Positions 1 through 9,320 of a stretch of 64,000 nt of DNA are shown one piece after another (position 1 is the stretch's first letter; the number at the start of each line of letters is the position of its first letter). A model generated the notes under the pieces. It did not search any database. It was not told the origin of the DNA and was given only the letters and a program-made list of their open reading frames with translations. Origin of the DNA: Pseudonocardia hierapolitana (lineage in GTDB: Bacteria; Actinomycetota; Actinomycetes; Mycobacteriales; Pseudonocardiaceae); contig NZ_VIWU01000001.1 in the NCBI RefSeq assembly GCF_007994075.1, forward strand, positions 6,882,001 through 6,946,000. The letters run 5' to 3'. The position numbers and the translations under genes were made by a program.

Positions 1-443
1 CGGGGGAGTACGGCAGGGTCGCGTCCCGTGCGCTTGCGGCCGTTCTCGGTGAGTCCCCAGATCGGGGTCATCTCCGACCCGGCGTAGGTGGTGGGCACCG
101 CGATGACGGGGAGCCCGTGCTCGAGCGCGATCGCCTTCCCGAGGCCGATCGTGGACCCGCCGCCTGCCGCGACGCAGCCGTCGGCGCCCACCTCGGCGGC
201 CGCTTGGCGCGCCCGCGAGGCCACCTCGACGGGCACGTGCATCCGGGCGTGGGGGTACACGTCCGCGGCCCGTGGCCCGAGCCCGTCGGCGAGGCGGCGG
301 GCGAGTGGCTCCTGCTCCGGCGTGCACAGGACGAGCACCCGGCCGAGTCCGAGCCGCTCCACCTCCTCACCGAGCCGGGCCGAGCTCCCGGCGCCGAAGA
401 CGACCCGCATCGGCAGGGACTGGTGGACGAACTCATCCCACAC
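1..443 (-). CDS. Maleylacetate reductase (partial, C-terminus beyond window edge)
   Basis: Iron-containing alcohol dehydrogenase-like enzyme that reduces maleylacetate to 3-oxoadipate with NAD(P)H. It is the step after hydroxyquinol ring cleavage. About 147 of the usual ~355 residues are present. Visible are the N-terminal DEFVHQSLPMRVVFGAG segment, the nucleotide-binding GGGSTIGLGKA (residues ~94-104) and the PTTYAGSEMTPIWG segment (~117-130), all typical of this family rather than of generic Fe-ADHs. The GTG start at 443 overlaps the dioxygenase stop by 11 bases, so the two are co-translated. The metal-binding histidines lie outside the window. Confidence 0.9.
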   Translation of the reverse strand, partial: MWDEFVHQSLPMRVVFGAGSSARLGEEVERLGLGRVLVLCTPEQEPLARRLADGLGPRAADVYPHARMHVPVEVASRARQAAAEVGADGCVAAGGGSTIGLGKAIALEHGLPVIAVPTTYAGSEMTPIWGLTENGRKRTGRDPAVLP

Positions 444-1296
444 GATCGGCCTCCAGCACGAGATCGATCGATGCCGTCCGGAACGGGTTGTCCACCCCGT
501 GCCGTCGCGCCTGCTCGGGGTCGTCGACCTCCCGGAAGTCGGCGATCAGGCTCTTCTTCACCGCGAAGACGGCGTCGGAGTCCAGGTAGGGGCTGCCGGC
601 GACGAAGATGTGGGTGGTCAGCCTGCGGTGGCCGGGCGCGTCGGCGATGAAGTGGATGTGGGCGGGGCGGTACGGGTGGCGCCCGGTCGCCAGCAGCAGT
701 TGGCCGACCGGGCCGTCGGTGGGGATCGGGTAGTGGCTGGGCACCACCGTCCGGAACGCGAACCGGCCCTCGGTGTCGGTGTGGAAGAGGCCGCGTCCGT
801 TGCCGAGCGGCTGCACGTCGGGTTGCTGGACGTCGTAGAACCCGTCCTCGCTGCACTGCCACACGTCGACGGTCGCGCCGGTCAGCGGGGTGCCGCTGGT
901 GTCGAGGACGCGCCCGGTGACGACGCACGGGTTGGCCCCGCCGACGAGATCGATGCTGTCGCCGTTCTCCCGCTCCGGCGAGGCGACCACGTGGAACGGC
1001 CCGAGCACGGTGCTCTCGGTGCCCGCCTCCTGGCCGTTGATCGTTTCGACCAGCATCGAGACGCCGAGCACGTCGGAGAGCAGGATGAACTCCTGCCGGT
1101 TGGCGTCGCACTTCTGGCCGACCGCGGTGAGGAACCGGATCGCCGCCTCCCATTCGGGCAGCGTGAGACGTACCTTGCGTACGAAGTCGTGCAGGTGCGG
1201 CACGAGTTCCTGCAGGATCTCCCGCAGGCGCGGGTCCGCCGTCTCGGCGAAGCTCTCGGTCACCGCTGCGGTGGTGCTCTCGGAGGTGAGGTCCAT
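433..1296 (-). CDS. Hydroxyquinol 1,2-dioxygenase (intradiol)
   Basis: Non-haem Fe(III) ring-cleavage enzyme converting hydroxyquinol (benzene-1,2,4-triol) to maleylacetate in the cytoplasm. The protein is 287 residues, with the helical N-terminal dimerisation domain and the catalytic beta-sandwich. The four expected iron ligands are visible: Tyr154 (GFYDVQ), Tyr189 (HYPIPTDGP), His213 and His215 (RPAHIHF). The neighbouring maleylacetate reductase favours hydroxyquinol over catechol as substrate. The ATG has AGGAG 6 bases upstream. Only 30 bases separate it from the divergent AraC gene, so its promoter must lie inside the AraC coding region. Catechol or chlorocatechol activity cannot be excluded from sequence alone. 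Confidence 0.9.
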   Translation of the reverse strand: MDLTSESTTAAVTESFAETADPRLREILQELVPHLHDFVRKVRLTLPEWEAAIRFLTAVGQKCDANRQEFILLSDVLGVSMLVETINGQEAGTESTVLGPFHVVASPERENGDSIDLVGGANPCVVTGRVLDTSGTPLTGATVDVWQCSEDGFYDVQQPDVQPLGNGRGLFHTDTEGRFAFRTVVPSHYPIPTDGPVGQLLLATGRHPYRPAHIHFIADAPGHRRLTTHIFVAGSPYLDSDAVFAVKKSLIADFREVDDPEQARRHGVDNPFRTASIDLVLEADRVG

Positions 1297-1326
1297 CCTT
1301 GCTCCTGCGGGAAGGAGGCGCGTGGC

Positions 1327-2478
1327 ATGCGCACAGCCGGGTCGGAGACCACGCTAGGTGGCCGTGCCGCGGGTGGGACAGCCGCTTCGCGCGATCGACG
1401 GCCGGAATCCGCGGCGGCGTCTGAGTACGCGGTGTCGGAGTATGCGGTGTCGGAGTACGCGGTGTTGGAGTACGCGGTGTTGGAGTACGCGGTGTTGGAG
1501 TACGCGGTGTTGGAGCAGTACGCCATCTGCGAGCACGCCGGCTTCGATGAGTTCCGGCACGAGCTCAACGCGCTCTACTACCCGGCGCGGGTCGAGCCGC
1601 TCGGCCCCGCGGGCGCCGGCGTCGGCCTGCTGCGCGGCGTCCGCACCGAGCACCTCACGGTCGGGGTGATGCGGTTCGGCCAACCGACACTCGTCGATCC
1701 CGGCCGGACCGGCGCCGGCTACCACGTCAACGTCACGCTCGCGGGCCGGATCGCCGCCACGACCGACGATGAGGAGACGATCTCGGCGGCGGGCGAGGCC
1801 ACCGTGTTCGCCCCGCACCGCACCCACCGGCTCACACACTGCGCCGAGGGCGCGGCGCAGCTCGGGATCCGGATCGATCGGCGGCTGGTCGACGCCGAGC
1901 TGGAGGCGTTGCTCGGGCGTCCGGTGCAGGCTCCCGTTGAGTTCGCCCTGGAGTTCGACCTGAGCTCGCCCGCGGGGCGGGCCTGGCGGGCCTCCCTCGA
2001 CCTGCTGCTGGCGGAGCTCGACAACCCGGACGGGCTGATCGGGCGCGCCGCGGTGCGCTCGTACCACGAGAGGTTGCTCGCCACCGGGCTGCTGTTCGCG
2101 CAGCGGCACAGCTACACGGAGGCGCTCCGGGCCGGGGGAGCTCCCGCGACCCCGCGCTCGGTGCGGCGGGTGGTCGACGTACTGCAGAGCGAGCCGCAGG
2201 AGCCCTACACCGTGGGCGACCTGGCCCGCGTCGCCGGGGTGAGCGCCCGCAGGCTGCAGGAGGCGTTCCGCGAGCACCTCGGCACCACGCCGATGGGGTA
2301 CCTGCGGTCGGTCCGGCTCGACCGGGTCCACGAGGAACTGCAGGCCGGAGCGGGCGGGGTCACCGAGATCGCGTACCGCTGGGGATTCGCTCACCTGGGC
2401 CGGTTCGCGAGGGCCTACCGGGACAGGTTCGGCGAGCTGCCCTCGGAGACGGCGCGGACCGAGGCGGGCGACAGGTAG
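1327..2478 (+). CDS. AraC-family regulator with an N-terminal EYAV repeat
   Basis: Probable activator of the divergent hydroxyquinol genes. The 383-residue protein has a cupin-like AraC-binding domain (about residues 70-250) and two C-terminal helix-turn-helix motifs (about 280-375: YTVGDLARVAGVSARRLQEAF, then ITEIAYRWGFAHLGRFARAYR-like). The ATG at 1327 has an excellent AAGGAGG 6 bases upstream. Residues ~33-62 are six near-identical pentapeptides (EYAVS, then EYAVL) encoded by a 15-bp tandem repeat. This region is absent from ordinary AraC_binding_2 proteins, whose homology begins only at FDEFRHELNALYYPARV. Internal GTG codons in the repeats could act as alternative starts. Confidence 0.82.
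   Translation: MRTAGSETTLGGRAAGGTAASRDRRPESAAASEYAVSEYAVSEYAVLEYAVLEYAVLEYAVLEQYAICEHAGFDEFRHELNALYYPARVEPLGPAGAGVGLLRGVRTEHLTVGVMRFGQPTLVDPGRTGAGYHVNVTLAGRIAATTDDEETISAAGEATVFAPHRTHRLTHCAEGAAQLGIRIDRRLVDAELEALLGRPVQAPVEFALEFDLSSPAGRAWRASLDLLLAELDNPDGLIGRAAVRSYHERLLATGLLFAQRHSYTEALRAGGAPATPRSVRRVVDVLQSEPQEPYTVGDLARVAGVSARRLQEAFREHLGTTPMGYLRSVRLDRVHEELQAGAGGVTEIAYRWGFAHLGRFARAYRDRFGELPSETARTEAGDR
1423..1512 (+). repeat. Six tandem 15-bp repeats (gagtacgcggtgttg consensus)
   Basis: Six head-to-tail 15-base units occupy this stretch, followed by a degenerate seventh. Units 1-2 end in tcg and units 3-6 in ttg; unit 2 has one extra transition. The array is in frame with the AraC gene and encodes EYAV(S/L). 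In five units the preceding G creates GGAG six bases before an in-frame GTG, so each resembles a small ribosome-binding site with a start codon. The array lies 127-216 bases upstream of the dioxygenase start, where activator sites for that gene would be expected. Confidence 0.95.
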
Positions 2479-2612
2479 GGGACCCCGGCGGTCGCGGCGA
2501 CGAGCCCGTCCCGCCCGGCCCGTCCGCACGAGTGATCGGCATCCGGGCCTGCTTGCCACCGTCGTCGGCCGGGTAAGGCCGGAGCAGGACGCCGACGGAG
2601 GGGGAACGGGCC

Positions 2613-5009
2613 GTGGAGATCGAGAACGGCGGGACGCGGGCGACGGCCACGGTGGAGGGGCCACTGGACGCCCGGCAGCTCGACCGGATCCACGCGTGGT
2701 GGCGGGCGGCGAACTACCTGTCCGTCGGCCAGATCTACCTGATGGACAACCCGCTGCTGCGCGAGCCGCTGCGCCCCGAGCACGTGAAGCCCCGCCTGCT
2801 GGGCCACTGGGGAACCACCCCGGGCCTCAACTTCGTCTACGCCCACCTCAACCGCTGCATCGTCGAGCGCGACCTGAACATGATGTACGTGATGGGGCCG
2901 GGACACGGCGGCCCCGGCCCGGTGGCCGCGGCCTGGCTGGAGGGCACCTACAGCGAGGTGTACGGCGACGTCTCCCAGGACGAGGCCGGGATGAAGCGGC
3001 TGTTCACGCAGTTCTCCTTCCCCGGCGGGATCCCCAGCCACGTGGCGCCGGAGACGCCGGGGTCGATCCACGAGGGCGGCGAGCTCGGCTACTCGCTCTC
3101 GCATGCCTACGGCGCCGCGTTCGACAACCCCGACCTGATCGTCGCCGCGGTCGTCGGCGACGGGGAGGCCGAGACCGGGCCGCTGGCCACCAGCTGGCAC
3201 TCCACCAAGTTCGTGGACCCCCGCCGCGACGGGGCGGTGCTGCCGATCCTGCACCTCAACGGCTACAAGATCGCGAGCCCCACGGTGCTGGCCCGGATCG
3301 AGCCGGAGGAGCTGGACCAGCTGCTGCGCGGCTACGGGTACACCCCGCACGTCGTGGAGGGCTCCGACCCGGCGCGGATGCACCAGGAGTTCGCCGCCAC
3401 CCTGGACCGCTGCCTCGACGAGATCGCGGAGATCCAGCGCCGGGCACGCCGTGGCGGCACCCCCGAGCGGCCGCGCTGGCCGATGATCGTCCTGCGCTCA
3501 CCGAAGGGCTGGACGGGGCCGGAGACCGTCGACGGGCTGAAGGTCGAGGGCTCCTTCCGCTCCCACCAGGTGCCGTTCGCCAACGCGCGCGGCGACGACT
3601 CGCACCGGGCGGTGCTCGAGGAGTGGATGCGCAGCTACCGCCCCGAGGAGCTGTTCGACGCCACCGGCGCGCCCGTGCCCGAGATCCGCGACCTGCACCC
3701 GGCGGGCGGGCGGCGGATGAGCGCCAACCCGCACAGCAACGGCGGGCTCCTGCTGCGCGACCTGCGCATGCCCGACTTCCGCGATTACGCCGTGCCGGTC
3801 GAGCAGCCCGGTGCCGGCACGGCCGAATCGACCCGGGTGCTCGGCAGCTTCCTGCGCGACGTCATGCGCGACAACATGGCCGACTTCCGGGTGTTCTCCC
3901 CCGACGAGAACAACTCCAACCGGCTCGACGCGGTGCTCGAGGTGAGCGGGCGGACGTGGGGTGCCCGGATCCAGCCCGACGACGTGGACCTCGCCGTGGA
4001 CGGGCGGGTGATGGAGATCCTCTCCGAGCACACCTGCCAGGGCTGGCTGGAGGGGTACCTCCTCACCGGCCGGCACGGGGTCTTCTCCTGCTACGAGGCG
4101 TTCATCCACATCGTCGACTCGATGGTCAACCAGCACGCCAAGTGGCTGAAGACGACGAACGGCATCCCGTGGCGGCGGCCGATCGCCTCACTGAACTACC
4201 TGCTCACCAGCCACGTGTGGCGGCAGGACCACAACGGCTTCTCCCATCAGGACCCCGGGTTCATCGACCACGTCGTGAACAAGAAGTCCGACGTCATCCG
4301 GGTCTACCTGCCGCCGGACGCCAACACGTTGCTGTCCACGGTGGACCACTGCCTGCGCAGCCGTCAGTACGTCAACGTGGTCGTGGCGGGCAAGCAGGTG
4401 CAGCCGCAATACCTGGACATGCCCGACGCGATCGTGCACTGCACGAAGGGCATCGGGATCTGGGACTGGGCGAGCACCGACGCGGGCGGCGAGCCGGACG
4501 TCGTGCTGGGCTGCGCAGGGGACGTCCCCACGATGGAGACGCTCGCCGCGGTCGACATCCTGCGCGGATTCTTCCCGGACCTGCGGATGCGCGTGGTGAA
4601 CGTGGTGGACCTGATGCGGCTGCAGGACGACCGCGAGCACCCGCACGGGCTGTCGGACCGGGAGTTCGACGCCCTGTTCACCACCGACAAGCCGATCATC
4701 TTCAACTACCACGGCTACCCCTGGCTGATCCACCGGCTGACCTACCGGCGCGCCAACCACCACAACCTGCACGTCCGCGGGTACGTGGAGGAGGGCACCA
4801 CCACCACGCCGTTCGACATGTGCGTGCGCAACCGCATCGACCGGTTCGACATCGCGATCGACGTGATCGACCGGGTGCCCCGGCTGCGCCCGATCGCGGG
4901 CCACTACCGGGAGCGGCTCAAGAACACGCTGATCGAGCACCGGCAGTACGTGCGCACCTACGGTGAGGACATGCCCGAGGTCGCCGAGTGGAAGTGGGAG
5001 CCTGCGTAG
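2613..5009 (+). CDS. xfp: Xylulose-5-phosphate/fructose-6-phosphate phosphoketolase
   Basis: ThDP enzyme splitting xylulose-5-phosphate (and usually fructose-6-phosphate) with phosphate into acetyl phosphate plus a triose or tetrose phosphate. At 798 residues it is full length. Family hallmarks include the N-terminal [27 protein letters not shown], the GHGGPG loop and the ThDP/Mg motif GDGEAETGP (~residue 183), then [11 protein letters not shown] and a conserved C-terminal domain. The GTG start has GGAGGGGG about 9 bases upstream. The acetate kinase gene begins 2 bases after its stop, so the pair converts sugar phosphate to acetate with ATP formation. Confidence 0.95.
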   Translation: MEIENGGTRATATVEGPLDARQLDRIHAWWRAANYLSVGQIYLMDNPLLREPLRPEHVKPRLLGHWGTTPGLNFVYAHLNRCIVERDLNMMYVMGPGHGGPGPVAAAWLEGTYSEVYGDVSQDEAGMKRLFTQFSFPGGIPSHVAPETPGSIHEGGELGYSLSHAYGAAFDNPDLIVAAVVGDGEAETGPLATSWHSTKFVDPRRDGAVLPILHLNGYKIASPTVLARIEPEELDQLLRGYGYTPHVVEGSDPARMHQEFAATLDRCLDEIAEIQRRARRGGTPERPRWPMIVLRSPKGWTGPETVDGLKVEGSFRSHQVPFANARGDDSHRAVLEEWMRSYRPEELFDATGAPVPEIRDLHPAGGRRMSANPHSNGGLLLRDLRMPDFRDYAVPVEQPGAGTAESTRVLGSFLRDVMRDNMADFRVFSPDENNSNRLDAVLEVSGRTWGARIQPDDVDLAVDGRVMEILSEHTCQGWLEGYLLTGRHGVFSCYEAFIHIVDSMVNQHAKWLKTTNGIPWRRPIASLNYLLTSHVWRQDHNGFSHQDPGFIDHVVNKKSDVIRVYLPPDANTLLSTVDHCLRSRQYVNVVVAGKQVQPQYLDMPDAIVHCTKGIGIWDWASTDAGGEPDVVLGCAGDVPTMETLAAVDILRGFFPDLRMRVVNVVDLMRLQDDREHPHGLSDREFDALFTTDKPIIFNYHGYPWLIHRLTYRRANHHNLHVRGYVEEGTTTTPFDMCVRNRIDRFDIAIDVIDRVPRLRPIAGHYRERLKNTLIEHRQYVRTYGEDMPEVAEWKWEPA

Positions 5010-5011
5010 CA

Positions 5012-5053
5012 GTGAGCGAGCGTGCGAGCGGACGGGTGCCACAGCGCGTGCTC
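5012..5053 (+). repeat. Dispersed start-codon-bearing repeat, copy 1
   Basis: A ~42-base element beginning tgagcgagcgtgcgagcg matches a second copy at 18383-18424 at about 34 of 42 positions. In both places its first bases form a start codon (GTG here, ATG there) directly after the stop codon of the upstream gene, and it is read in the same frame (SE-x-AS-x-x-V-x-QR). This copy forms the N-terminus of acetate kinase. Confidence 0.7.
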
Positions 5054-6139
5054 GTGGTGAACACCGGGTCGAGCAGCCTGAAGCTGTCGGTCCTGCGGGA
5101 CGGCCGGGTCGAGAACGGCGCCACGGTCCAGCGCTGGGAGGGCAGCGGCCATCTCGAGCCGGTGCAGGCGTTCCTCGACGGCGTCGGGCACGTCGACGCG
5201 GTCGGCCACCGCGTCGTGCACGGTGGGCCTCGGTACTCCGAGCCGGCCTGGATCGACGGCGACGTGATCGACTACCTGGACTCGATCCGCGACCTCGCCC
5301 CGCTGCACAACCCGCGGGCGGTCGCCGGCATCCACGCCGTGGCCGAGGTGCTGCCCGACACCCCGGCGGTGGCCTGCTTCGACACGGCCTTCCACGCCAC
5401 GTTGCCCGCCGAGGCACACACCTACGCGCTGCCGCGCGAGTGGAACGCGCGGTGGGGGCTGCGCCGCTACGGTTTCCACGGGCTCTCCCACGCCTACGCG
5501 ACGCGGCGGGCGAGCGAGCTCGTCGGCGCCCCGGGCGCGCGCATGGTGTCGTGCCACCTCGGCGCGGGGGCGTCGCTGGCCGCGGTTCGCGACGGCATCA
5601 GCCGGGACACGACGATGGGGTTCACCCCACTGGCCGGGCTGGTGATGGTCACGCGCTCCGGGGACGTCGACCCGGGCCTGCTGATGTGGCTGCTGCAGCA
5701 CGGCGGGATGCCCGTCGACGAGCTGAACGAGGCGCTCGAGAAGCGGTCCGGGCTGAAGGGCCTGTCCGGCACCTCGGGCGACCTGCGGGACGTGCTGGCC
5801 GGCCGGGCGGACGGCGACCAGGACTGCGCGCTGGCCTTCGACGTGTTCGTCCACCAGCTCTGCCGCGAGATCGCCGCGATGACGGCCGCCATCGGCGGGC
5901 TGGACGTGCTCGTGATGACCGGCGGCGTCGGCGAGCACGCGCCGCTCGTCCGGGGCCGGGTGGCGGACCGGCTGGCGTACTTGGGCATCCGGCTGGATCC
6001 CGAGCGCAACGAGTCCGCCTCGGGCGACGCCGACGTCTCCGCGGAAGGAGCCGCGGTGCGCACGGTCGTGGTCACCGCGCGGGAGGACCTGGAGATCGCC
6101 CGGCAGGTGGCGGAGCACCTCGGCACAGCACGGGGGTGA
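5012..6139 (+). CDS. ackA: Acetate kinase
   Basis: Interconverts acetyl phosphate + ADP and acetate + ATP, and here it uses the acetyl phosphate from the adjacent phosphoketolase. The 375-residue protein has the ASKHA-fold signatures NTGSSSLK (N-terminus), GHRVVHGG, GFHGLSH, the TTMGFTPLAGLVMVTRSGDVDPG region and VMTGGVGEHAP near the C-terminus. The GTG at 5012 follows the phosphoketolase stop by 2 bases, with GGAG 11 bases upstream. The first ~13 codons (SERASGRVPQRV) are supplied by a dispersed repeat also found at 18383, so the conserved enzyme proper begins at VLVVNTGSS. Confidence 0.94.
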   Translation: MSERASGRVPQRVLVVNTGSSSLKLSVLRDGRVENGATVQRWEGSGHLEPVQAFLDGVGHVDAVGHRVVHGGPRYSEPAWIDGDVIDYLDSIRDLAPLHNPRAVAGIHAVAEVLPDTPAVACFDTAFHATLPAEAHTYALPREWNARWGLRRYGFHGLSHAYATRRASELVGAPGARMVSCHLGAGASLAAVRDGISRDTTMGFTPLAGLVMVTRSGDVDPGLLMWLLQHGGMPVDELNEALEKRSGLKGLSGTSGDLRDVLAGRADGDQDCALAFDVFVHQLCREIAAMTAAIGGLDVLVMTGGVGEHAPLVRGRVADRLAYLGIRLDPERNESASGDADVSAEGAAVRTVVVTAREDLEIARQVAEHLGTARG

Positions 6140-6204
6140 GGCCCGCCGCGATGCGGTGCGGGTGTCCCGGGGGCATCGTCGCGCGCCTGGAACGCCCACC
6201 CGGC

Positions 6205-7242
6205 TCAGGGCAGCCCCGAGACGTCGGTGCGGAACTGCATCGCCCGGTACGGCCAGCCCGTCGCGGTGTTCCAGTGGCTCACGACGAGGTGCAGGTCGTG
6301 GACCGTCGAACCGGGCAGCACGTACCCGCCGTAGAGCTGGGCCACGTGCCCGCACGCGTGGTCCTCGCGGTCCCAGCCGCAGCCGCGCAGCACCGTCGCG
6401 AGCGGTGCGCGGTGCAGGTCGGCGGTCGGCCCGTCCAGCACTCGGACGTCCATGCAGTAGCGGCCGGCGTCGAAAGCCGCCAGCAGCCAGCGGTCCCGGC
6501 CGTCCCCGGGGTCACCGCTGGGGACGCGGCGCAGCGACAGCTCCCCGAACCGCCCGGGCAGCACGAGGGTGGGCGGGTTCCCCCAGCCCCAGCGCCGGTC
6601 CGTGATGCCCCACGTCTGCCAGGCGCCCGGATCCGTCAGCTCGGCCTCGGGCACCCGGTGCAGCAGCAGGCCGTGCTCCCGCTGGAAGCCGGTGGTCAGG
6701 GCGTACACCCAGCCGTCGCTGCCGCGCTCCCAGGTGAGCATCTGGAACAGGCCGTCGTGCAGGTCGGCAGGCCACCGGGTTCCGGTGGGCCGCCAGGTGC
6801 GGCCGCCGTCGCGCGAGCGGTGCAGCTCCGTCCAGCGCACGTTGCCCAGCTCGCGGCACACCATGACGTGCAAGTACATGTCGTCCCCGACGGTGATCAC
6901 GTCGGTCGGGAGGACGGTCGTGACGCGCCGCATGCGCCATCCGTTGCGGCGCCAGCCGTGGTGGATGTACCGCACCACCTGGCGGGCGGTGCCGCGGCGT
7001 CCGGCGGCGCCGGTCCAGCGTATCCCGGTCGGGACGCTCGCCGGGTCGGCGAACAGCACGACGGGGGACCGCCAGCCGGGCCCGCCGACGCCCGCCCGCC
7101 GGAAGGTGTCCCCGAACACCGAGACCAGGTGTCCCTGCGGGGCGGTCGTGGTGGCGCCGAGGTCGGTGCCGCCGATGCCGAACCGGTCGGTGATCCCGGG
7201 CCCGGTGAGATCGGCGATCTTGGTGGCGAGCCGCTCCGTCAC
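6205..7242 (-). CDS. DUF4185 domain protein
   Basis: This 345-residue protein is of the DUF4185 family, a beta-propeller-like fold related to glycoside-hydrolase or sialidase-type propellers, with no established reaction. Typical pieces are the early GGTDLGAT, VFGDTF and WRSPVVL blocks, Asp-box-like SRDGGRTWRPTG (~residue 145) and the family-defining C-terminal QLYGGYVLPGSTVHDLHLVVSHWNT...YRAMQFR. No signal peptide or membrane segment is seen, so a cytoplasmic location is implied unless export is non-classical. It is convergent with ackA and divergent from the PaaX-type gene. The substrate is unknown. Confidence 0.8.
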   Translation of the reverse strand: MTERLATKIADLTGPGITDRFGIGGTDLGATTTAPQGHLVSVFGDTFRRAGVGGPGWRSPVVLFADPASVPTGIRWTGAAGRRGTARQVVRYIHHGWRRNGWRMRRVTTVLPTDVITVGDDMYLHVMVCRELGNVRWTELHRSRDGGRTWRPTGTRWPADLHDGLFQMLTWERGSDGWVYALTTGFQREHGLLLHRVPEAELTDPGAWQTWGITDRRWGWGNPPTLVLPGRFGELSLRRVPSGDPGDGRDRWLLAAFDAGRYCMDVRVLDGPTADLHRAPLATVLRGCGWDREDHACGHVAQLYGGYVLPGSTVHDLHLVVSHWNTATGWPYRAMQFRTDVSGLP

Positions 7243-7350
7243 GCCGCCATCCTGCCTGCCCCGCGCCCACGAGGACGAGGTGTCGGGGCATTCTGATCGC
7301 GTCGGCCGTGGACGGGCGTGCTCGCGTCACTCCTGCTTAGAGTTGCCGCC

Positions 7351-8160
7351 ATGGCAGAGCTCGCACCGCGCCGACTCATCCTGACGCTGTACGGGTTGTA
7401 CGCGCGCGACGAGCACAACTGGATGTCGGTCGGGTCCGTGGTGCGGCTGATGGGCGACCTCGGCGTCGACTCGGCGGGCGTGCGGTCGTCGATCTCGCGG
7501 CTCAAGCGGCGCGGCGTGCTCGTGTCGATGAAGTCCGGCCGCGCCGCGGGCTACGCGCTCTCCGAGAGCGCCCTCGAGGTGCTCCGCGAGGGTGATACGC
7601 GGATCTTCGACCGGCGGCAGGCCCCTGCGTCGGACGGGTTCGTGCTCGTGGTGTTCTCGATCCCCGAGTCGGAGCGGGAGAAGCGCCACACGCTGCGCAC
7701 CACGCTCTCGGATCTGGGGTTCGGCACGGCCGCACCCGGTGTCTGGGTCGCGCCCGGCCACCTGCGCGACGAGGTCGGCCGCACGCTGCAGCGGCGCGGG
7801 CTCGCCTCCTACGTCGACCTGTTCACGGCCCACCACGAGGGTTTCAGCGCGCTGCGCGAGCAGGTGGCGCGCTGGTGGGATCTGGACGGCATCAACGCCA
7901 GGTACGCGGAGTTCCTCGGCCAGTTCTCCGACGCGCAGGCCCGCTGGAAGCGCTCCGAGAACGCCCCGCGCACCGCGTTCGAGATCTACGTGCCGATGCT
8001 GACGGCGTGGCGGCGGCTGCCGTACCTCGACCCCGGCCTGCCGCCCGACCTCCTGCCGGAGGGCTGGAACGGCGGCCGCGCCGCGGATCTCTTCGGCGAC
8101 CTCGACGCCCTCCTGCGCGCCCCGGCTCGCGAGCACGCGCTGGCCGCGATCCGCGCCTGA
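7351..8160 (+). CDS. PaaX-family transcriptional regulator
   Basis: GntR-like winged-helix repressor family whose studied members bind aryl-CoA effectors such as phenylacetyl-CoA. The 269-residue protein has the N-terminal winged helix (~residues 1-70, including SVGSVVRLMGDLGVDSAGVR and ISRLKRRGVL), a central ferredoxin-like domain (VFSIPESEREKRHTLRTTL) and the helical PaaX C-terminal domain. The ATG at 7351 fits the family N-terminus (LAPRRLILTLYGLYAR). It ends 5 bases from the convergent RidA gene. An aryl-CoA-responsive role over the adjacent operon is therefore likely, though inferred from position and family. Confidence 0.88.
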   Translation: MAELAPRRLILTLYGLYARDEHNWMSVGSVVRLMGDLGVDSAGVRSSISRLKRRGVLVSMKSGRAAGYALSESALEVLREGDTRIFDRRQAPASDGFVLVVFSIPESEREKRHTLRTTLSDLGFGTAAPGVWVAPGHLRDEVGRTLQRRGLASYVDLFTAHHEGFSALREQVARWWDLDGINARYAEFLGQFSDAQARWKRSENAPRTAFEIYVPMLTAWRRLPYLDPGLPPDLLPEGWNGGRAADLFGDLDALLRAPAREHALAAIRA

Positions 8161-8165
8161 AGGTG

Positions 8166-8564
8166 TCAGTCCAGCACCGCAATGCCCTGGATCTCGATGA
8201 GCGCGTCGGCGTCCCAGAGCCGGGCGACCCCGATGCCGGCCACGGCGGGGTACTCGGTGCCGACGAGGCGGCGCCAGATCGTCCCGATTTCCCGTGAGCG
8301 GGCCTGGTAGGCGTCCATGTCGACGATGTAGATCGTGACGCTGGCGAGGTCGTCGCCGGAGCCACCGGCGGCCGTCAGCGCCTGCAGGAGGTTGAGCAGG
8401 GCCTGCTCGAACTGCGTGGCGATGTCATCGCCGACGATCGTCCCGGACCGGTCGAGCGCCGTCTGCCCGGCGAGGTAGACGGTGCGCCGCCGGTCGGTGA
8501 CCACGGCGTGGTTGAACCCGCGCGGCGCGGCGAGCGGTGGCGGGTTGATGCGTTCGAACGTCAT
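8166..8564 (-). CDS. RidA/YjgF-family enamine deaminase
   Basis: This 132-residue RidA fold protein is the last gene of a four-gene operon. The family hydrolyses enamines/imines, and some members act as 2-aminomuconate deaminase. Core blocks TVYLAGQTALD, DIATQFEQALLNLLQALTAAGG, LASVTIYIVD and IEIQGIAVLD are present. The usual catalytic Arg is not obvious: the typical R of the ARxxVxVxxLP segment appears as VAGIGVARLWDADALIEIQ, so an Arg is near the expected position. The ATG overlaps the SDR stop by 4 bases. Beside an anthraniloyl-CoA-type hydroxylase, deamination of a cyclic enamine thioester would be a fitting role. Confidence 0.85.
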   Translation of the reverse strand: MTFERINPPPLAAPRGFNHAVVTDRRRTVYLAGQTALDRSGTIVGDDIATQFEQALLNLLQALTAAGGSGDDLASVTIYIVDMDAYQARSREIGTIWRRLVGTEYPAVAGIGVARLWDADALIEIQGIAVLD

Positions 8565-9316
8565 GACTGAACGGCCCCTCCGTCCACGTTGATGCCCTGA
8601 CCGTTGATCGCGCCGTTCTGCACACAGGAGAGTACGGCCGCCGCGACCTCGTCGGGCCGGACCAGCCGGTGGATCGGCTGGCGTCGTTCGAGCACGGCCC
8701 TGGCTTCGTCGGTCGACGTGCCCATCCGGTCGGCGATGGCGGCCACCGTCGCGTCGGTCATGGGCGTGTCGACGTAGCCGGGGCACACGGCGTTGGCGGT
8801 GACTCCGTGCCGCGCCACCTCGTCGGCGACGGCGCGCACCAGCCCGAGCACCCCGTGCTTGCTGGCCGTGTACGCGCTGACGAGCCGCTCGCCGCGCTTC
8901 GCGACGACGGAGGCGATCACCACGATGCGCCCGCGGCGGGCCTCGAGCATCGGGGGGAGCGCGCGGCGGATGCACCGGAACGGCGCCGTCAGGTTCGAAT
9001 CGATCATCTGTTGCCACTGGGCGTCGGTGGTCTGCGTGATCGGCGCGGCGAGGGAGGTGCCTGCGTTCGCGACGAGCACCTCCGCCCAGCCCCACGTCGC
9101 CTCGACGGTGTCGAACAGACCCTCGACCTGCGCGGGCACGGTGAGATCGGCCTCGACGCACAGGGTCGCGCCGCCGATCTCGGCGGCCGCCTCGTCGAGC
9201 TTGGCGCGGTCGCGGCCGACCAGGACGGTGCGGTAGCCGGCCCCGGAGAGCCGCCGCGCCGTCGCCAGGCCGATGCCCTGCCCGGCGCCCGTGACGACGG
9301 CGACGGGCCCGCTCAC
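8561..9316 (-). CDS. SDR-family NAD(P)-dependent oxidoreductase
   Basis: Classical short-chain dehydrogenase, 251 residues. It has the Rossmann TGAGQGIG motif near residue 10, NAG (VANAGTS), the catalytic Ser-Tyr-Lys (IASVV...YTASK) and PGYVDTPM after the active site. By family and context it probably oxidises or reduces a hydroxyacyl-CoA or cyclic alcohol intermediate of the aryl-CoA route. It starts 4 bases after the enoyl-CoA hydratase stop and shares an ATGA overlap with RidA, so all are translated together. Substrate is not readable from sequence. Confidence 0.87.
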   Translation of the reverse strand: MSGPVAVVTGAGQGIGLATARRLSGAGYRTVLVGRDRAKLDEAAAEIGGATLCVEADLTVPAQVEGLFDTVEATWGWAEVLVANAGTSLAAPITQTTDAQWQQMIDSNLTAPFRCIRRALPPMLEARRGRIVVIASVVAKRGERLVSAYTASKHGVLGLVRAVADEVARHGVTANAVCPGYVDTPMTDATVAAIADRMGTSTDEARAVLERRQPIHRLVRPDEVAAAVLSCVQNGAINGQGINVDGGAVQS

Positions 9317-9320
9317 GGGA

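Noticed and set aside
1423..1512. CRISPR array
   Set aside because: The units are contiguous 15-mers without spacers and are in frame with a gene, so this is a coding minisatellite.
8985..9000. GGTTCGAATC, resembling a tRNA T-arm
   Set aside because: It lies inside the SDR coding sequence, and no acceptor stem or anticodon arm can be drawn around it.
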